From assembly GCA_963789255.1 (NCBI GenBank), contig CAWBJW010000001.1, forward strand, positions 930,001 through 994,000: a stretch of DNA of 64,000 nt, written 5' to 3'. The position numbers and the translations under genes were made by a program. Within the stretch, counting starts at the first letter, position 1. Each line of letters begins with the position of its first letter. This DNA is from DATARH01 sp963789255. Lineage in GTDB: Bacteria; Pseudomonadota; Alphaproteobacteria; ATCC43930; CGMCC-115725. Positions 55,439 through 64,000 of the stretch are shown piece after piece. A model generated the notes under the pieces. It was not told where the DNA came from. It did no database searches and saw only the letters and a list, made by a program, of their open reading frames with translations.

Positions 55439-55549
55439 GTGACGTTCCGATCTCTGCACGACCGAGCGACGGTCCGCCCGATCGATCCGGTTGAGAAAAC
55501 CGCCGGCGGCATCTCCCTTCCCGACATCCTGGGCGTCATTGCCAACTGA
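55439..55549 (+). pseudogene. Internally deleted groES (36 codons)
   Basis: GTG start at 55439 with AAGGAG eight bases upstream. The product reads VTFRSLHDRATVRP then IDPVEKTAGGISLPD, the first 29 residues of a GroES, joined directly to ILGVIAN, the last residues of GroES (normally preceded by LLIMKESD). About 60 internal residues, including the mobile loop's C-terminal half and most of the beta-barrel, are missing in frame. It lies directly upstream of groEL, as expected for groES. It cannot form a GroES heptamer fold. Confidence 0.88.
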
Positions 55550-55563
55550 AGGAGACGATAATT

Positions 55564-57215
55564 ATGGCGGCAAAAGATATTCGCCTGAGCAGCGATGCGC
55601 GCGAGCGCATGCTGCGCGGCATCGATACGCTGGCCCATGCGGTCCGGGTGACGCTCGGCCCCAAGGGTCGCAACGTCGTCCTCGATAAATCGTACGGCGC
55701 GCCGCGGATCACCAAGGATGGGGTGACCGTCGCCAAGGAAATCGAGCCTGTCCGACAAGTTCGAGAACATGGGCGCCCAGATGGTCAAGGACGTTGCCAG
55801 CAAAACCAGCACGGAAGCCGGCGACGGCACCACGACCGCAACGATCCTCGCCCACGCGCTGGTGCACGAGGGCGTGCGCGCCGTTGCCGCCGGCATGAAC
55901 CCGATGGATCTGCGGCGCGGCATCGACCTCGCGGTCGCGGCGATCGTCGCCGACATCGCCAAGCGCTCGAAGAAGGTCTCGACCAACGACGAGATCGCGC
56001 AGGTCGGCACAATCTCAGCCAACGGCGACAAAGAAATCGGCCGGATGCTGGCCGAGGCGATGAAGAAGGTCGGCAACGAGGGCGTCATCACCGTCGAAGA
56101 GGCCAAATCGCTCGAAACCGAGCTCGATATCGTCGAAGGCATGCAGTTCGACCGCGGCTATCTGTCGCCCTATTTCGTCACCAACGCCGAAAAGATGCTG
56201 GCCGAGGCTCGACGACCCCTACATCCTCTTGCACGAGAGCAAGCTGTCCAGCCTGCAGCCGCTGCTGCCGATCCTCGAAGCGGTGGTGCAGAGCTCGCGG
56301 CCGCTCTTGATCGTCGCCGAGGACATCGAGGGCGAGGCGCTGGCGACCTTGGTCGTCAACAAGCTGCGCGGCGGCCTCAAGGTGGCCGCGGTCAAGGCGC
56401 CGGGCTTCGGCGACCGCCGCAAGGCGATGCTCGAAGATATCGCGGTACTGACGGGCGGCCAGGTGATCAGCGAAGACCTCGGCATCAAGCTGGAGAACGT
56501 GACCCTCGACATGCTCGGACGCGCCAAGCGCGTGCGCATCGAAAAGGAGAACACCACGGTGATCGACGGCGCCGGCAAGAAGGACGCCATCGACGCCCGC
56601 ATCGGCCAGATCAAGGCGCAGATCGAGGAGACGACCTCCGATTACGACAAGGAGAAGCTGCAGGAGCGCCTCGCCAAGCTGGCCGGCGGCGTCGCGGTGA
56701 TCCGGGTTGGCGGCAACAGCGAGGTCGAGGTCAAGGAGCGCAAGGACCGCGTCGATGACGCGATGCACGCGACCAAGGCCGCGGTCGAGGAAGGCATCGT
56801 CGCCGGCGGCGGCGTCGCGCTGCTCTTTTCGGCCAAGGTCCTCGATGGTCTGACCCCTGCCAACAACGACCAGAAGTTCGGCATCCAGATCGTCCGCAAG
56901 GCAATCCAGGCGCCGGCCCGGCAGATTGCCGAGAATGCCGGGAGCGACGGTTCGGTTGTCGTCGGCAGGCTGGCGGACAAAAACGACCCCAATTACGGCT
57001 TTGACGCGCAGTCGGGCGAATACAAGGACATGGTCGTCGCCGGCATCGTTGACCCGGCCAAGGTCGTGCGGGTGGCGTTGCAGGATGCCGCATCGGTGGC
57101 CGGGCTGTTGATCACGACCGAGGCGATGGTGACCGACCGGCCGGAACCGAAGCCGGGCGCGATGCCGCAAGACCACGATCACGGAATGGGCGGCATGGGC
57201 GGCATGGGTTTCTGA
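55564..57215 (+). CDS. groEL: Chaperonin GroEL (two frame disruptions)
   Basis: About 549 residues when extra bases near 55747 and 56206 are ignored. It starts AAKDIRLSSDARERML; then TLGPKGRNVVLDKSYGAPRI, TKDGVTVAKEIEL|SDKFENMGAQMV across the first shift, AGDGTTTATILAHALV, YFVTNAEKMLAEL|DDPYILLHE across the second, GFGDRRKAMLEDIAVLTGG, and a C-terminal GGMGGMGF tail. Removal of one base at each site restores canonical GroEL sequence. It lies 14 bp after the deleted groES. Alphaproteobacteria often have several groESL copies; this may be a secondary one. Confidence 0.87.
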
Positions 57216-57367
57216 TCGAACGGCCGATTTGGGCCTCTTTTCCGCCCGCGCCGCAGGATCTCCTTGGGGCGTGGGCGGCGGCCCGCCGGCAAGCAAGCGG
57301 ATGCGACGCCCACGGCGGCTCGAAGCGAGCGTGCCCGGGTCGCAGACAACGAAAGGACGGGTCCGCG

Positions 57368-57571
57368 GTGCAGGTTTTTGTTCGCGACAACGACATCAAC
57401 TCGGCCCTCAGGGTGCTGAAGAAGAAAATGCAGCGCGAGGGCACCTTTCGCGAGATGAAGCGGCGGCGGGCTTATGAAAAGCCCTCGGAGCGCCGCGCCC
57501 GCGAGCAGGCCGAGGCGGTGCGCCGGCATCGCAAGATGATGCGCAAGCGCATGGAGCGCGAAGGCTATTAG
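57368..57571 (+). CDS. rpsU: Ribosomal protein S21
   Basis: A 67-residue basic protein: QVFVRDNDINSALRVLKKKM, REGTFREMKRRRAYEKPSER, and a C-terminal Arg/Lys-rich helix. Start is GTG 57368 with an AAGGA-like Shine-Dalgarno. S21 binds the 30S platform and helps initiation. It converges with the next small gene three bases later. Confidence 0.95.
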   Translation: MQVFVRDNDINSALRVLKKKMQREGTFREMKRRRAYEKPSERRAREQAEAVRRHRKMMRKRMEREGY

Positions 57572-57574
57572 CCG

Positions 57575-57730
57575 CTACTCGGGCGGGGGTTCGTCGTCGC
57601 GCTCCGGTTGCGGGGCGTCGGGCTGGCGCAAGGCGGCGCGCTCCTGCCGCAATTTGAGTTTTTCGTCCCGTTTGGCTTTCTTGGCGCGATCGCGCTCGGC
57701 CCGGTCAAAACGGTAATTGGGTTTTCGCAT
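57575..57730 (-). CDS. Small basic protein, uncharacterised
   Basis: A 51-residue protein that begins RKPNYRFDRAERDRAKKAKR, a recurring start among short alphaproteobacterial proteins of unknown function, then EKLKLRQERAALR and an acidic Pro-rich tail. The ATG at 57730 has a GGAGGCAG Shine-Dalgarno. Function unknown. Confidence 0.7.
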   Translation of the reverse strand: MRKPNYRFDRAERDRAKKAKRDEKLKLRQERAALRQPDAPQPERDDEPPPE

Positions 57731-57916
57731 CCGCTGCCTCCGGTCTCTCTCGGCCTGCCCGATGATGATCGGCCGCTGCGCCACTCCTCGGATCAACGCG
57801 ACCTCATCGACCCGGAAGGCAATAGGATGGCCCGACAAGCCGATCATTCAAGACGTCTTCCTCGGCACGGCGGCGATTGTCGTTCCGGCAATAGTTTGCG
57901 GGAGGAATAGGTTCCG

Positions 57917-58102
57917 ATGGAAGGGCCGCCAGCCTCACCGCCCTTGCCGGCGGAATATTATCGCGATCACGCGGCGCGGGTTCGCCGGCTGGCGCGGGAC
58001 GCGACAGCCGCCGGGATCAGAGAGCATCTCGATGACGTGGCTCTGCAATACGACCGCCTAGCCGAGCGCGTCGAGGACACGCCTCCGCACCGGCGGAGCT
58101 GA
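57917..58102 (+). CDS. Small helical protein, uncharacterised
   Basis: A 61-residue protein: PAEYYRDHAARVRRLARDA, then IREHLDDVALQYDRLAERVE. This two-helix pattern is common in short rhizobial/rhodospirillal hypothetical proteins. AGGAATAGG upstream is a usable Shine-Dalgarno. Function unknown. Confidence 0.65.
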   Translation: MEGPPASPPLPAEYYRDHAARVRRLARDATAAGIREHLDDVALQYDRLAERVEDTPPHRRS

Positions 58103-58241
58103 CCTCACCTGAATTTTGTCGAGACGCCGGCGTTGCAACGCCGGCATCGGCGCGCGGCTCAGCCCGATTGCGATCATGCCCTGGTCTGGGCTATTCACGG
58201 CTCGCCCGCACCAGGAGGATTTTCCAAAAGGACCTAAAGGC

Positions 58242-59393
58242 ATGCCACAGGCTGGACCGCTTTCCGGCATCACCATCATCGATCTGTCCCGCATCCTTGC
58301 CGGACCCTATTGCACCTTGCTGCTGGCCGAACTCGGCGCACGGGTCATCAAGGTCGAAGCGCCTGAGACCGGCGACGACGCCCGGCAATACGGCCCGTTC
58401 AAGGGCGGCAAATCGACCTATTTCGCGAGCGTCAACCGCGGCAAGGAGTTGATCGCCCTCGACCTCAAGGCGCCGGCCGACCGCGAGATTTTCGAGCGCC
58501 TCTTGGACAAGGGCGACGCGCTCGTCGAGAATTTCCGGCCGGGCACGATGGAAAAACTCGGCTACGGCTGGGACAGCCTGCACAAGCGCTATCCCCGCCT
58601 GATCTATGCCGCGGCCTCGGGCTTCGGCCATACCGGCCCCTATTCGCATTACCCGTCCTACGACATGGTGGTGCAGGGCCTCGGCGGGATCATGAGCATT
58701 ACCGGGGCACCCGGCATGCCGCTGGTGCGGGTCGGCACCTCGGTCGGCGACCTTGCCGGCGGGCTCTATACCGCGATCGCGCTCAACGCGGCCTTCCTGC
58801 ATCGCGAGCGCACCGGCGAGGCGACCAAGGTCGACGTCGCGCTGTTCGACTGCCAGCTGGCGCTCCTCGAAAACGCCATCATGCGCTATACGACGACCGG
58901 CGAAATTCCCGGGCCGATGGGCGCGCGCCACCCCTCGATCACGCCGTTCGAGGCGTTTGCGACCGAAGACGGCAACATCATCATAGCGGCCGGCAATGAC
59001 GGCCTCTACGTCAAGCTGGCGCACGCGCTGGAGCGGCCGGACCTCGCCGAAAACCCGCTGTTCAAGACCAACGCTTTGAGGAACCAACACCAGGAAGCGC
59101 TGAAGGCCGAGATCGACGGAGCGTTGCGCGCGGGTACGACCGAGCATTGGATCGCCGTGCTCGAAAAGGCGGGGATACCGTGCGGGCCGGTCAACAATGT
59201 CGCGCAGGCGCTGGCGCACCCGCAGACTGCGGCGCGCAACATGCTGGTCGCGGTCGACGATCCGGTGACCGGGCCCTTGAAGCTTGCCGGCAATCCGATG
59301 AAATTCTCCGCCTTCGCCGATCCGCCGACCCGCGACGCCGCCCCCGACCTCGACGCCGATCGCGACAGCATCTTGCGCGAATTGGGGCTATAG
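58242..59393 (+). CDS. CaiB/BaiF-type (family III) CoA transferase
   Basis: A 383-residue enzyme. It has SGITIIDLSRILAGPYCTLL, LAELGARVIKVEAPETGDDA, and the catalytic Asp in PSYDMVVQGLGGIMS. It moves CoA between carboxylic acids; the substrates are not evident. The chosen ATG at 58242 is preceded by AAAGGACCTAAAGG. It is followed by the acylase gene 47 bp later. Confidence 0.93.
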   Translation: MPQAGPLSGITIIDLSRILAGPYCTLLLAELGARVIKVEAPETGDDARQYGPFKGGKSTYFASVNRGKELIALDLKAPADREIFERLLDKGDALVENFRPGTMEKLGYGWDSLHKRYPRLIYAAASGFGHTGPYSHYPSYDMVVQGLGGIMSITGAPGMPLVRVGTSVGDLAGGLYTAIALNAAFLHRERTGEATKVDVALFDCQLALLENAIMRYTTTGEIPGPMGARHPSITPFEAFATEDGNIIIAAGNDGLYVKLAHALERPDLAENPLFKTNALRNQHQEALKAEIDGALRAGTTEHWIAVLEKAGIPCGPVNNVAQALAHPQTAARNMLVAVDDPVTGPLKLAGNPMKFSAFADPPTRDAAPDLDADRDSILRELGL

Positions 59394-59440
59394 GCCGCGC
59401 GGCGACAAGCGGGCCGCTCCGCTGACAAGGGCAGCCGGTT

Positions 59441-61783
59441 TTGATCCGCCGCCTTCTGGCCGGAGCGCTGGTGCTCGGGCTGGTCCTCGGCGGCGGGTTC
59501 TACCTCTATCTGCGGTCGTCGCTGCCGCAGGTCGACGGCCGGATTGCGGTGACGGGCTCACCGGCGAGGTGACGATTGCCCGCGACAATGACGGCGTTCC
59601 GCTGATCAGCGCGGCCGACGACGAGGATGCCGCCTTCGGGCTCGGCTTCGCCCATGCCCAGGACCGGCTGTTTCAGATGGAGATGATGCGGCGCTACGGC
59701 GCCGGCCGGCTTGCCGAAATCTTCGGAGAACAGATGGTCGGCGATCGACCGGCAGATGCGGATCCTCGGGCTTTATCGCCTCGCCGAGGCGGAGTTTCCG
59801 TTGCTGTCCGCGCCGGTGCAACGCGGCCTGAAAGCCTATGCCGCCGGGGTCAACGCTTTTCTCGCGGCGCGGCGCGGCGCCTTGCCGCCCGAATTCCTGC
59901 TGCTGCGCTTCGCGCCCGAGCCTTGGCGCCCGGCCGACACGCTGGTCTGGGGCAAGCTGATGGATCTGCTGCTCGCCGGGAATTATCGCGGCGAGTTGCT
60001 GCGCGCGCGGCTTACCCGCTCGCTGTCGCCCGAAGAGCTGGCTTTCCTCTACCCCGAATACCCGGAGAACGCGCCGACCACCTTGGCGGAGTTGGCGAGG
60101 ATCTATCGCCGGCTTCCCTTGGACCGTCTGTATGCGGCATTGCCGCGCGCAATCGGGCCGATCTACGCCTCGAACAACTGGGTGGTCGACGGCGCCCACA
60201 GCGCCAGCGGCAAGCCGCTCCTCGCCAATGATCCGCACCTCGGTTTCGGCGCGCCGGGCTTCTGGTATCTCGCCCGGCTGAAGACACCGGAGCACGAGAT
60301 CGCCGGCGGCACCATCGCCGGCACGCCGTTTGTCGCGATCGGCCACAACGACCGGATCGCCTGGGGCTTTACCAGTACCGGCAGCGATGTCGAGGATCTC
60401 TTCATTGAGAAGCTCGATCCGACCGACCCCAGGCGTTATGCGACCCCCGGCGGCAGCGCCGCTTTTGCACGCCGGGAGGAGACAATCGCGGTGCGCGGTG
60501 CGGCGCCGGTCGCGCTGACCATCCGCACGACCCGCCACGGCCCGGTGCTGTCCGACGCGCTGCCCACGGACGTTGCCAAATCGGGGTATGTGCTGGCGCT
60601 CGCCGCGCCCTTTCTGACCGCCGACGACGGCACCGCACGGGCGCTGTGGGGCATCGACCGCGCCGCCGACTGGAGCGGGTTTCGCGCGGCGCTGCAGTCC
60701 TGGGTCGGCCCGCAGCAGAACATCGTCTATGGCGACAGCGCCGGGACGATCGGGTTCATCGCGCCGGGCCGCGTGCCGATCCGTAAAGCGGGGAATGGCT
60801 GGCTTCCGGTGCCGGGCTGGACCGGGGATTATGACTGGACCGGGTTCATCCCGTTTGCCGAGCTGCCGCAGGCGAGCAATCCCGCCGCCGGGCATTTCGT
60901 CAGCGCCAACAACAAAATCGTGCCCGACCGCTATCCCTATTTCCTGTCGCGCGACTGGGACCTGCCGAACCGCGCCGAACGCATCGGCGAGCTGCTCGGC
61001 GCGACGCCGTTGCAATCGCCCGCAGCGAGCGCCGCCATCGAGGCCGACACGCTGTCGATCGCGGCGCGGCGGCTGGTGCCGCTGATGACCCGCATCGTTC
61101 CGGCCAGCGACATGGCGCGCGAGGCGATCGGGCGGTTGCAGGGCTGGGACTTTCGTATGGACGCGGACAAGGTCGAGCCGCTGCTGTTTACCGCCTGGTT
61201 GCGCGCCTTTGCCCATGATGTGTTCTTCCGCCATCTGGGCGACGCGGCCGCCGATTATTGGGATCTGAAGCCGCAGGTCATCGAGGCGGTTCTGAGCGCG
61301 CATCCGGAGTGGTGCGGCGATCCCAAGAAGCGGGCGCAGAGCTGCGATGCGCTGCTTTCGGCCGCGCTCGATGCCGCGCTCGCCGAGCTGCGCCGGGCCT
61401 ATGGCCCCGATATGAAGCGATGGCAGTGGGGGCGCGCCCATATCGCCCGGTTCGCCAACCCGGTCTTCGGCCGGATTGCGGTGCTGCGCGATTGGGTCGA
61501 TGTCGGGGTGCCGACCGCGGGCGGGTTCGATACGGTCAACCGCGGCTCGACCACGATCCGCGACGATTCGCATCCTTACGAGCAGCGGTTCGGCGCCGGG
61601 CTGCGAATCATCACCGATCTTGCAGCGCCGGCGGAATCGCGGATGATCGCGGTCCCCGGCCAATCGGGCAACCCGCTGTCGCGGCATTTTTCCGACCTGT
61701 TGCAGCGCTGGCGGCAGTTCGATTGGCTCGTCCCCGGCCGCGCGCCAGCGGTCGCCACCCTCACTCTGGAACCCGCGCGATGA
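59441..61783 (+). CDS. Penicillin-acylase-family Ntn hydrolase (frameshifted)
   Basis: About 780 residues. It probably starts at TTG 59441 with a membrane anchor (RRLLAGALVLGLVLGGGFYLYL). One base seems missing near 59555 (AVTG|LTGEVTIARD) and one extra near 59740 (EQMV|AIDRQMRIL), so the net frame is kept. The alpha-chain segment contains FGLGFAHAQDRLFQMEMMRR; the autoproteolytic Ser nucleophile is in SNNWVVDG, after which the beta chain continues with LANDPHLGFGAPGFW and ASNPAAGHFVSANNKI. The family includes acyl-homoserine-lactone acylases and beta-lactam acylases; the substrate here is unknown. It overlaps the next gene (ATGA). Confidence 0.85.
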
Positions 61784-63052
61784 ACGACCTGCCGGTGACG
61801 ATCGCCGATATCCGGCGCGCCCAAGCGGCGATCGCCGGTGCGGTCGGCCAAACCCCGACGATCCGCGCTGCGGCACTCTCCGAGATGACCGGGTGCGAAG
61901 TGTTTCTCAAGCTCGAGACATTGCACCCGACCGGCTCGTTCAAGGAGCGCGGCGCGCTCAACAAGCTCCTCAGCCTCGATCCGGCCGAGCGCCGCGCCGG
62001 GGTGGTCGCGATGTCGGCGGGCAACCACGCGCAGGGCGTCGCCTATCACGCGCGCCGGCTCGGCATCCCGGCAACGATCGTGATGCCGCAGGGCACGCCG
62101 TTCACCAAGATCGACCGCACCGAGGCGCTCGGCGCCAAGGTGCTGCTTAAGGGCGACAGCCTGGTTGACGCACGCAGGGCCGCCGACGATCTCGCCCGCG
62201 AGCGCGGCCTCGTCCTCGTCCATCCCTATGATGACCCCGCGGTGATCGCCGGCCAGGGCACGATTGCGCTCGAAATGCTGGCCGAGCACCCCGGGCTGCG
62301 GGCGCTGATCGTGCCGGTGGGCGGCGGCGGACTCATTTCCGGCATCGCGGTCGCGGCCAGGGCGCTGTCGCCGGACATCGAGATCATCGGCGTGCAATCG
62401 GCGCTCTACCCCTCGATGTATCGTGTGCTGCACGGCATCGATCCGGGCCTGCCCACCGAAGGGACGACGCTCGCCGAAGGCATCGCGGTCAAGGAGCCGG
62501 GCGAGCTGACCCGCCATATCGTCAAGGCGCTGGTCGGCGCCGTGCATCTGGTCACCGAGCGCCAGCTCGAAGGCGCGGTCGAGCTGTTGATCGAACGCCA
62601 CAAGCTGGTCGTCGAGGGCGCCGGCGCCGCCGGCGTGGCGGCGCTGCTCGCCGACCCCGAGCGCTGCCGCGGGCAGCAGGTCGGCATCGTCCTGACCGGC
62701 GGCAACATCGACGCGCGCCTGCTCGCCTCGTTGTTGATGCGCGGCCTGGTGCGCGGCGGCCGGCTGGTGCGGCTGCGCGCCGAACTGCCCGATCTGCCGG
62801 GCGTGTTGTCGCGGGTCGCGGGCGTCATCGGCGGGCTCGGCGGCAATATCGTCGAGGTCCACCACCAGCGCCTGTTTCACGACACCTCGGTCAAGCGCGC
62901 CGAGCTCGAACGTCGTCGTCGAGACCCAGAACCGGCGCCATGTCACCACGATCGTCGAGGCCCTCGTTGCCGCCGGCTTCGCGACCCGGCTGCTTTCCGG
63001 CAGCGTCGAAGGCGACGGCGACGAGCCTAACCGCGGCGCCCCTTCCCCCTGA
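61780..63052 (+). CDS. Threonine dehydratase (frameshifted near the C-terminus)
   Basis: About 423 residues if one extra C at 62911 is ignored. PLP binds the Lys in HPTGSFKERGA; VAMSAGNHAQGVAYHARRL and VPVGGGGLISGIAVAARAL are the phosphate and substrate loops. A C-terminal ACT-like domain (LRAELPDLPGVLSRVAGVIG) follows, and the shift sits within it; the corrected tail reads VVVETQNRRHVTTIVEALVA. It could be biosynthetic IlvA or catabolic TdcB; the length fits the short-ACT form. Its stop lies inside the 3' end of the convergent gene. Confidence 0.9.
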
Positions 63053-64000
63053 CCGGCACGATCAGCACACGATCGACGCGCCTGCCGTCCATCTCGACGA
63101 TCTCGAAACGCCAGCCGTCGGCGCTGATCCGGTCGGCGACCATCGGCACGCGGTTGAGCCGCGCCATCAGATAGCCGCCCAACGTGTGGAATTCGGCATC
63201 TTCGCCCGGCAGATGCGCGACGCCGAGGACGTGCTTCAGCTCGTCGAGCCCGAGCATGCCGTCGATCAGCCACGTGCCGTCCTCGCGCCGCACGATGCGC
63301 GGATCGGTGTCGCCGGTTCCGGGGATATCGCCGACCAGCGCCTCGAGAATGTCGGTCAGGGTCACCAGCCCTTCGAGGTCGCCATATTCGTCGACGACCA
63401 ACGCCATCGGCTCGCCGCTGGTCTTGAACACTTCGAGAGCGCGCAGCACCGTCACGGTGTCCGGCACAAACAGCGGCGGGCGCAATGCTGCGCGCAGGTT
63501 GAGGGGCTGCCCGGCCAACGAGGCATCGTACAAGTCCTTGACCTGCACGACACCGGCGAGCTGGTGGGTGCCGCCCTGCAGCACCGGAAAGCGGGAATAG
63601 GCGCTGTCGCGGATGCGCCGTCGGGTCTCCTCCTCGGGATCGTCGAGATCGAGGAACTCGATCTGGGTGCGCGGCGTCATCACCGCGCTGACCCGCCGGT
63701 CGCCGAGCCGCAGCGCCATCTCGACGATCGCCGTTTCGCCGAGCGGGATGTGCCCGGCCGCGACCCCCTCGCGCAACATGAACCCGATCTCCTCGTCGGT
63801 GACCCGCAGCGGCTCGCCGTGCAGCGGCACTACCCGCAGGATCAGATCGGTCGTCGCGCTCAGCAACCATTCGAGCGGCGCCGTGATCCGCGCCATCCAC
63901 CGCATGATGCGGGCGAGCGCGGCAGCAATGCGCTCGGGATGCGCGAGCGCGACCCGCTTCGGCACCAACTCGCCGAGGATCAGCGAGAAATACGAGATGC
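63027..64000 (-). CDS. CNNM/CorC-type (hemolysin-family) protein, 5' end outside window
   Basis: The C-terminal 323 codons of a transporter-associated protein. The visible part begins in the end of the DUF21 membrane domain (ISYFSLILGELVPKRVAL), then two CBS domains (RVSAVMTPRTQIEFLD, QLAGVVQVKDLY, TSGEPMALVVDEYGDLEGLV) and a C-terminal CorC/HlyC domain (FHTLGGYLMARLNRVP). These proteins are linked to Mg or Co homeostasis. The gene continues past base 64000. It overlaps the threonine dehydratase by 26 bp in convergent orientation. Confidence 0.93.
   Translation of the reverse strand, partial: ISYFSLILGELVPKRVALAHPERIAAALARIMRWMARITAPLEWLLSATTDLILRVVPLHGEPLRVTDEEIGFMLREGVAAGHIPLGETAIVEMALRLGDRRVSAVMTPRTQIEFLDLDDPEEETRRRIRDSAYSRFPVLQGGTHQLAGVVQVKDLYDASLAGQPLNLRAALRPPLFVPDTVTVLRALEVFKTSGEPMALVVDEYGDLEGLVTLTDILEALVGDIPGTGDTDPRIVRREDGTWLIDGMLGLDELKHVLGVAHLPGEDAEFHTLGGYLMARLNRVPMVADRISADGWRFEIVEMDGRRVDRVLIVPVRGKGRRG

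Noticed and set aside
59606..61876. A 756-codon open frame antisense to the acylase
   Set aside because: Arg/Gly-rich low-complexity translation with no motifs; the acylase frame has full catalytic features.

Overview
The window is a 64-kb piece of a high-GC alphaproteobacterial chromosome, most likely from a Rhodospirillales-like or other non-rhizobial alphaproteobacterium. The evidence is gene content and order: yebC-ruvC-ruvA-ruvB-ybgC-tolQRAB-pal-cpoB-tilS-ftsH-glmM-thiD on the minus strand, zapA followed by a 6S RNA candidate, fdxA-carD, helicase-S4, and tkt/gap/fba/thiE on the plus strand. The genus cannot be told from sequence alone. It is mostly housekeeping DNA with small accessory insertions and many dispersed palindromic intergenic repeats.

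Layout. 1-2.6 kb: a DUF2283 remnant, a Phd/VapC toxin-antitoxin pair whose toxin has lost its first catalytic Asp, a HAD phosphatase, a small membrane protein and a PEBP protein. 2.6-4.3 kb: divergent epmA and efp (EF-P and its lysylating enzyme). 4.4-8.4 kb: an inositol-phosphatase gene and a MotA/ExbB-like plus OmpA-like envelope pair. 8.6-11.3 kb: an orphan sugar-type ABC ATPase and two SDR oxidoreductases. 11.3-14.4 kb: a single-chain restriction-modification enzyme with an AT-rich specificity segment. 14.8-18.6 kb: a metallophosphatase, carD, fdxA, a glycosyltransferase-like gene and a small EamA/SMR membrane protein. 18.6-26.3 kb: htpG, a HerA-like ATPase with a soluble histidine kinase, a SUV3-like helicase and an S4 protein. 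26.3-30.9 kb: isochorismatase, phzF, a substrate-binding protein, thiD and glmM on the minus strand. 30.9-32.2 kb: an insertion with an Rhs remnant and repeats. 32.2-46.7 kb: ftsH, tilS, the Tol-Pal system, ruvABC, yebC, a YmdB-type phosphodiesterase, 6S RNA and zapA. 46.7-55 kb: two tandem NHL-repeat paralogues, tkt, an amidohydrolase, gap, a small conserved protein, fba and thiE; pgk is not in this cluster. 55-64 kb: an internally deleted groES, groEL, rpsU, small conserved proteins, a CaiB-type CoA transferase, a penicillin-acylase-family hydrolase, threonine dehydratase, and a CNNM/CorC-type protein cut by the window end.

The strongest anomaly cuts across genes. At least eleven otherwise intact genes contain single-base indels that break the reading frame. 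I count 22 positions where removing one base restores the family sequence, against two where one base is missing. Nine of the extra bases lie in tkt and three in thiD, while long genes such as ftsH, htpG, ruvB, the helicase and the restriction enzyme have none. Insertion-type sequencing or assembly error is the leading explanation, but the bias and clustering need a read-level check. I annotate these genes at full span with the frameshift noted. The groES deletion is of a different kind: about 60 residues are missing in frame, which a base-calling error cannot explain.
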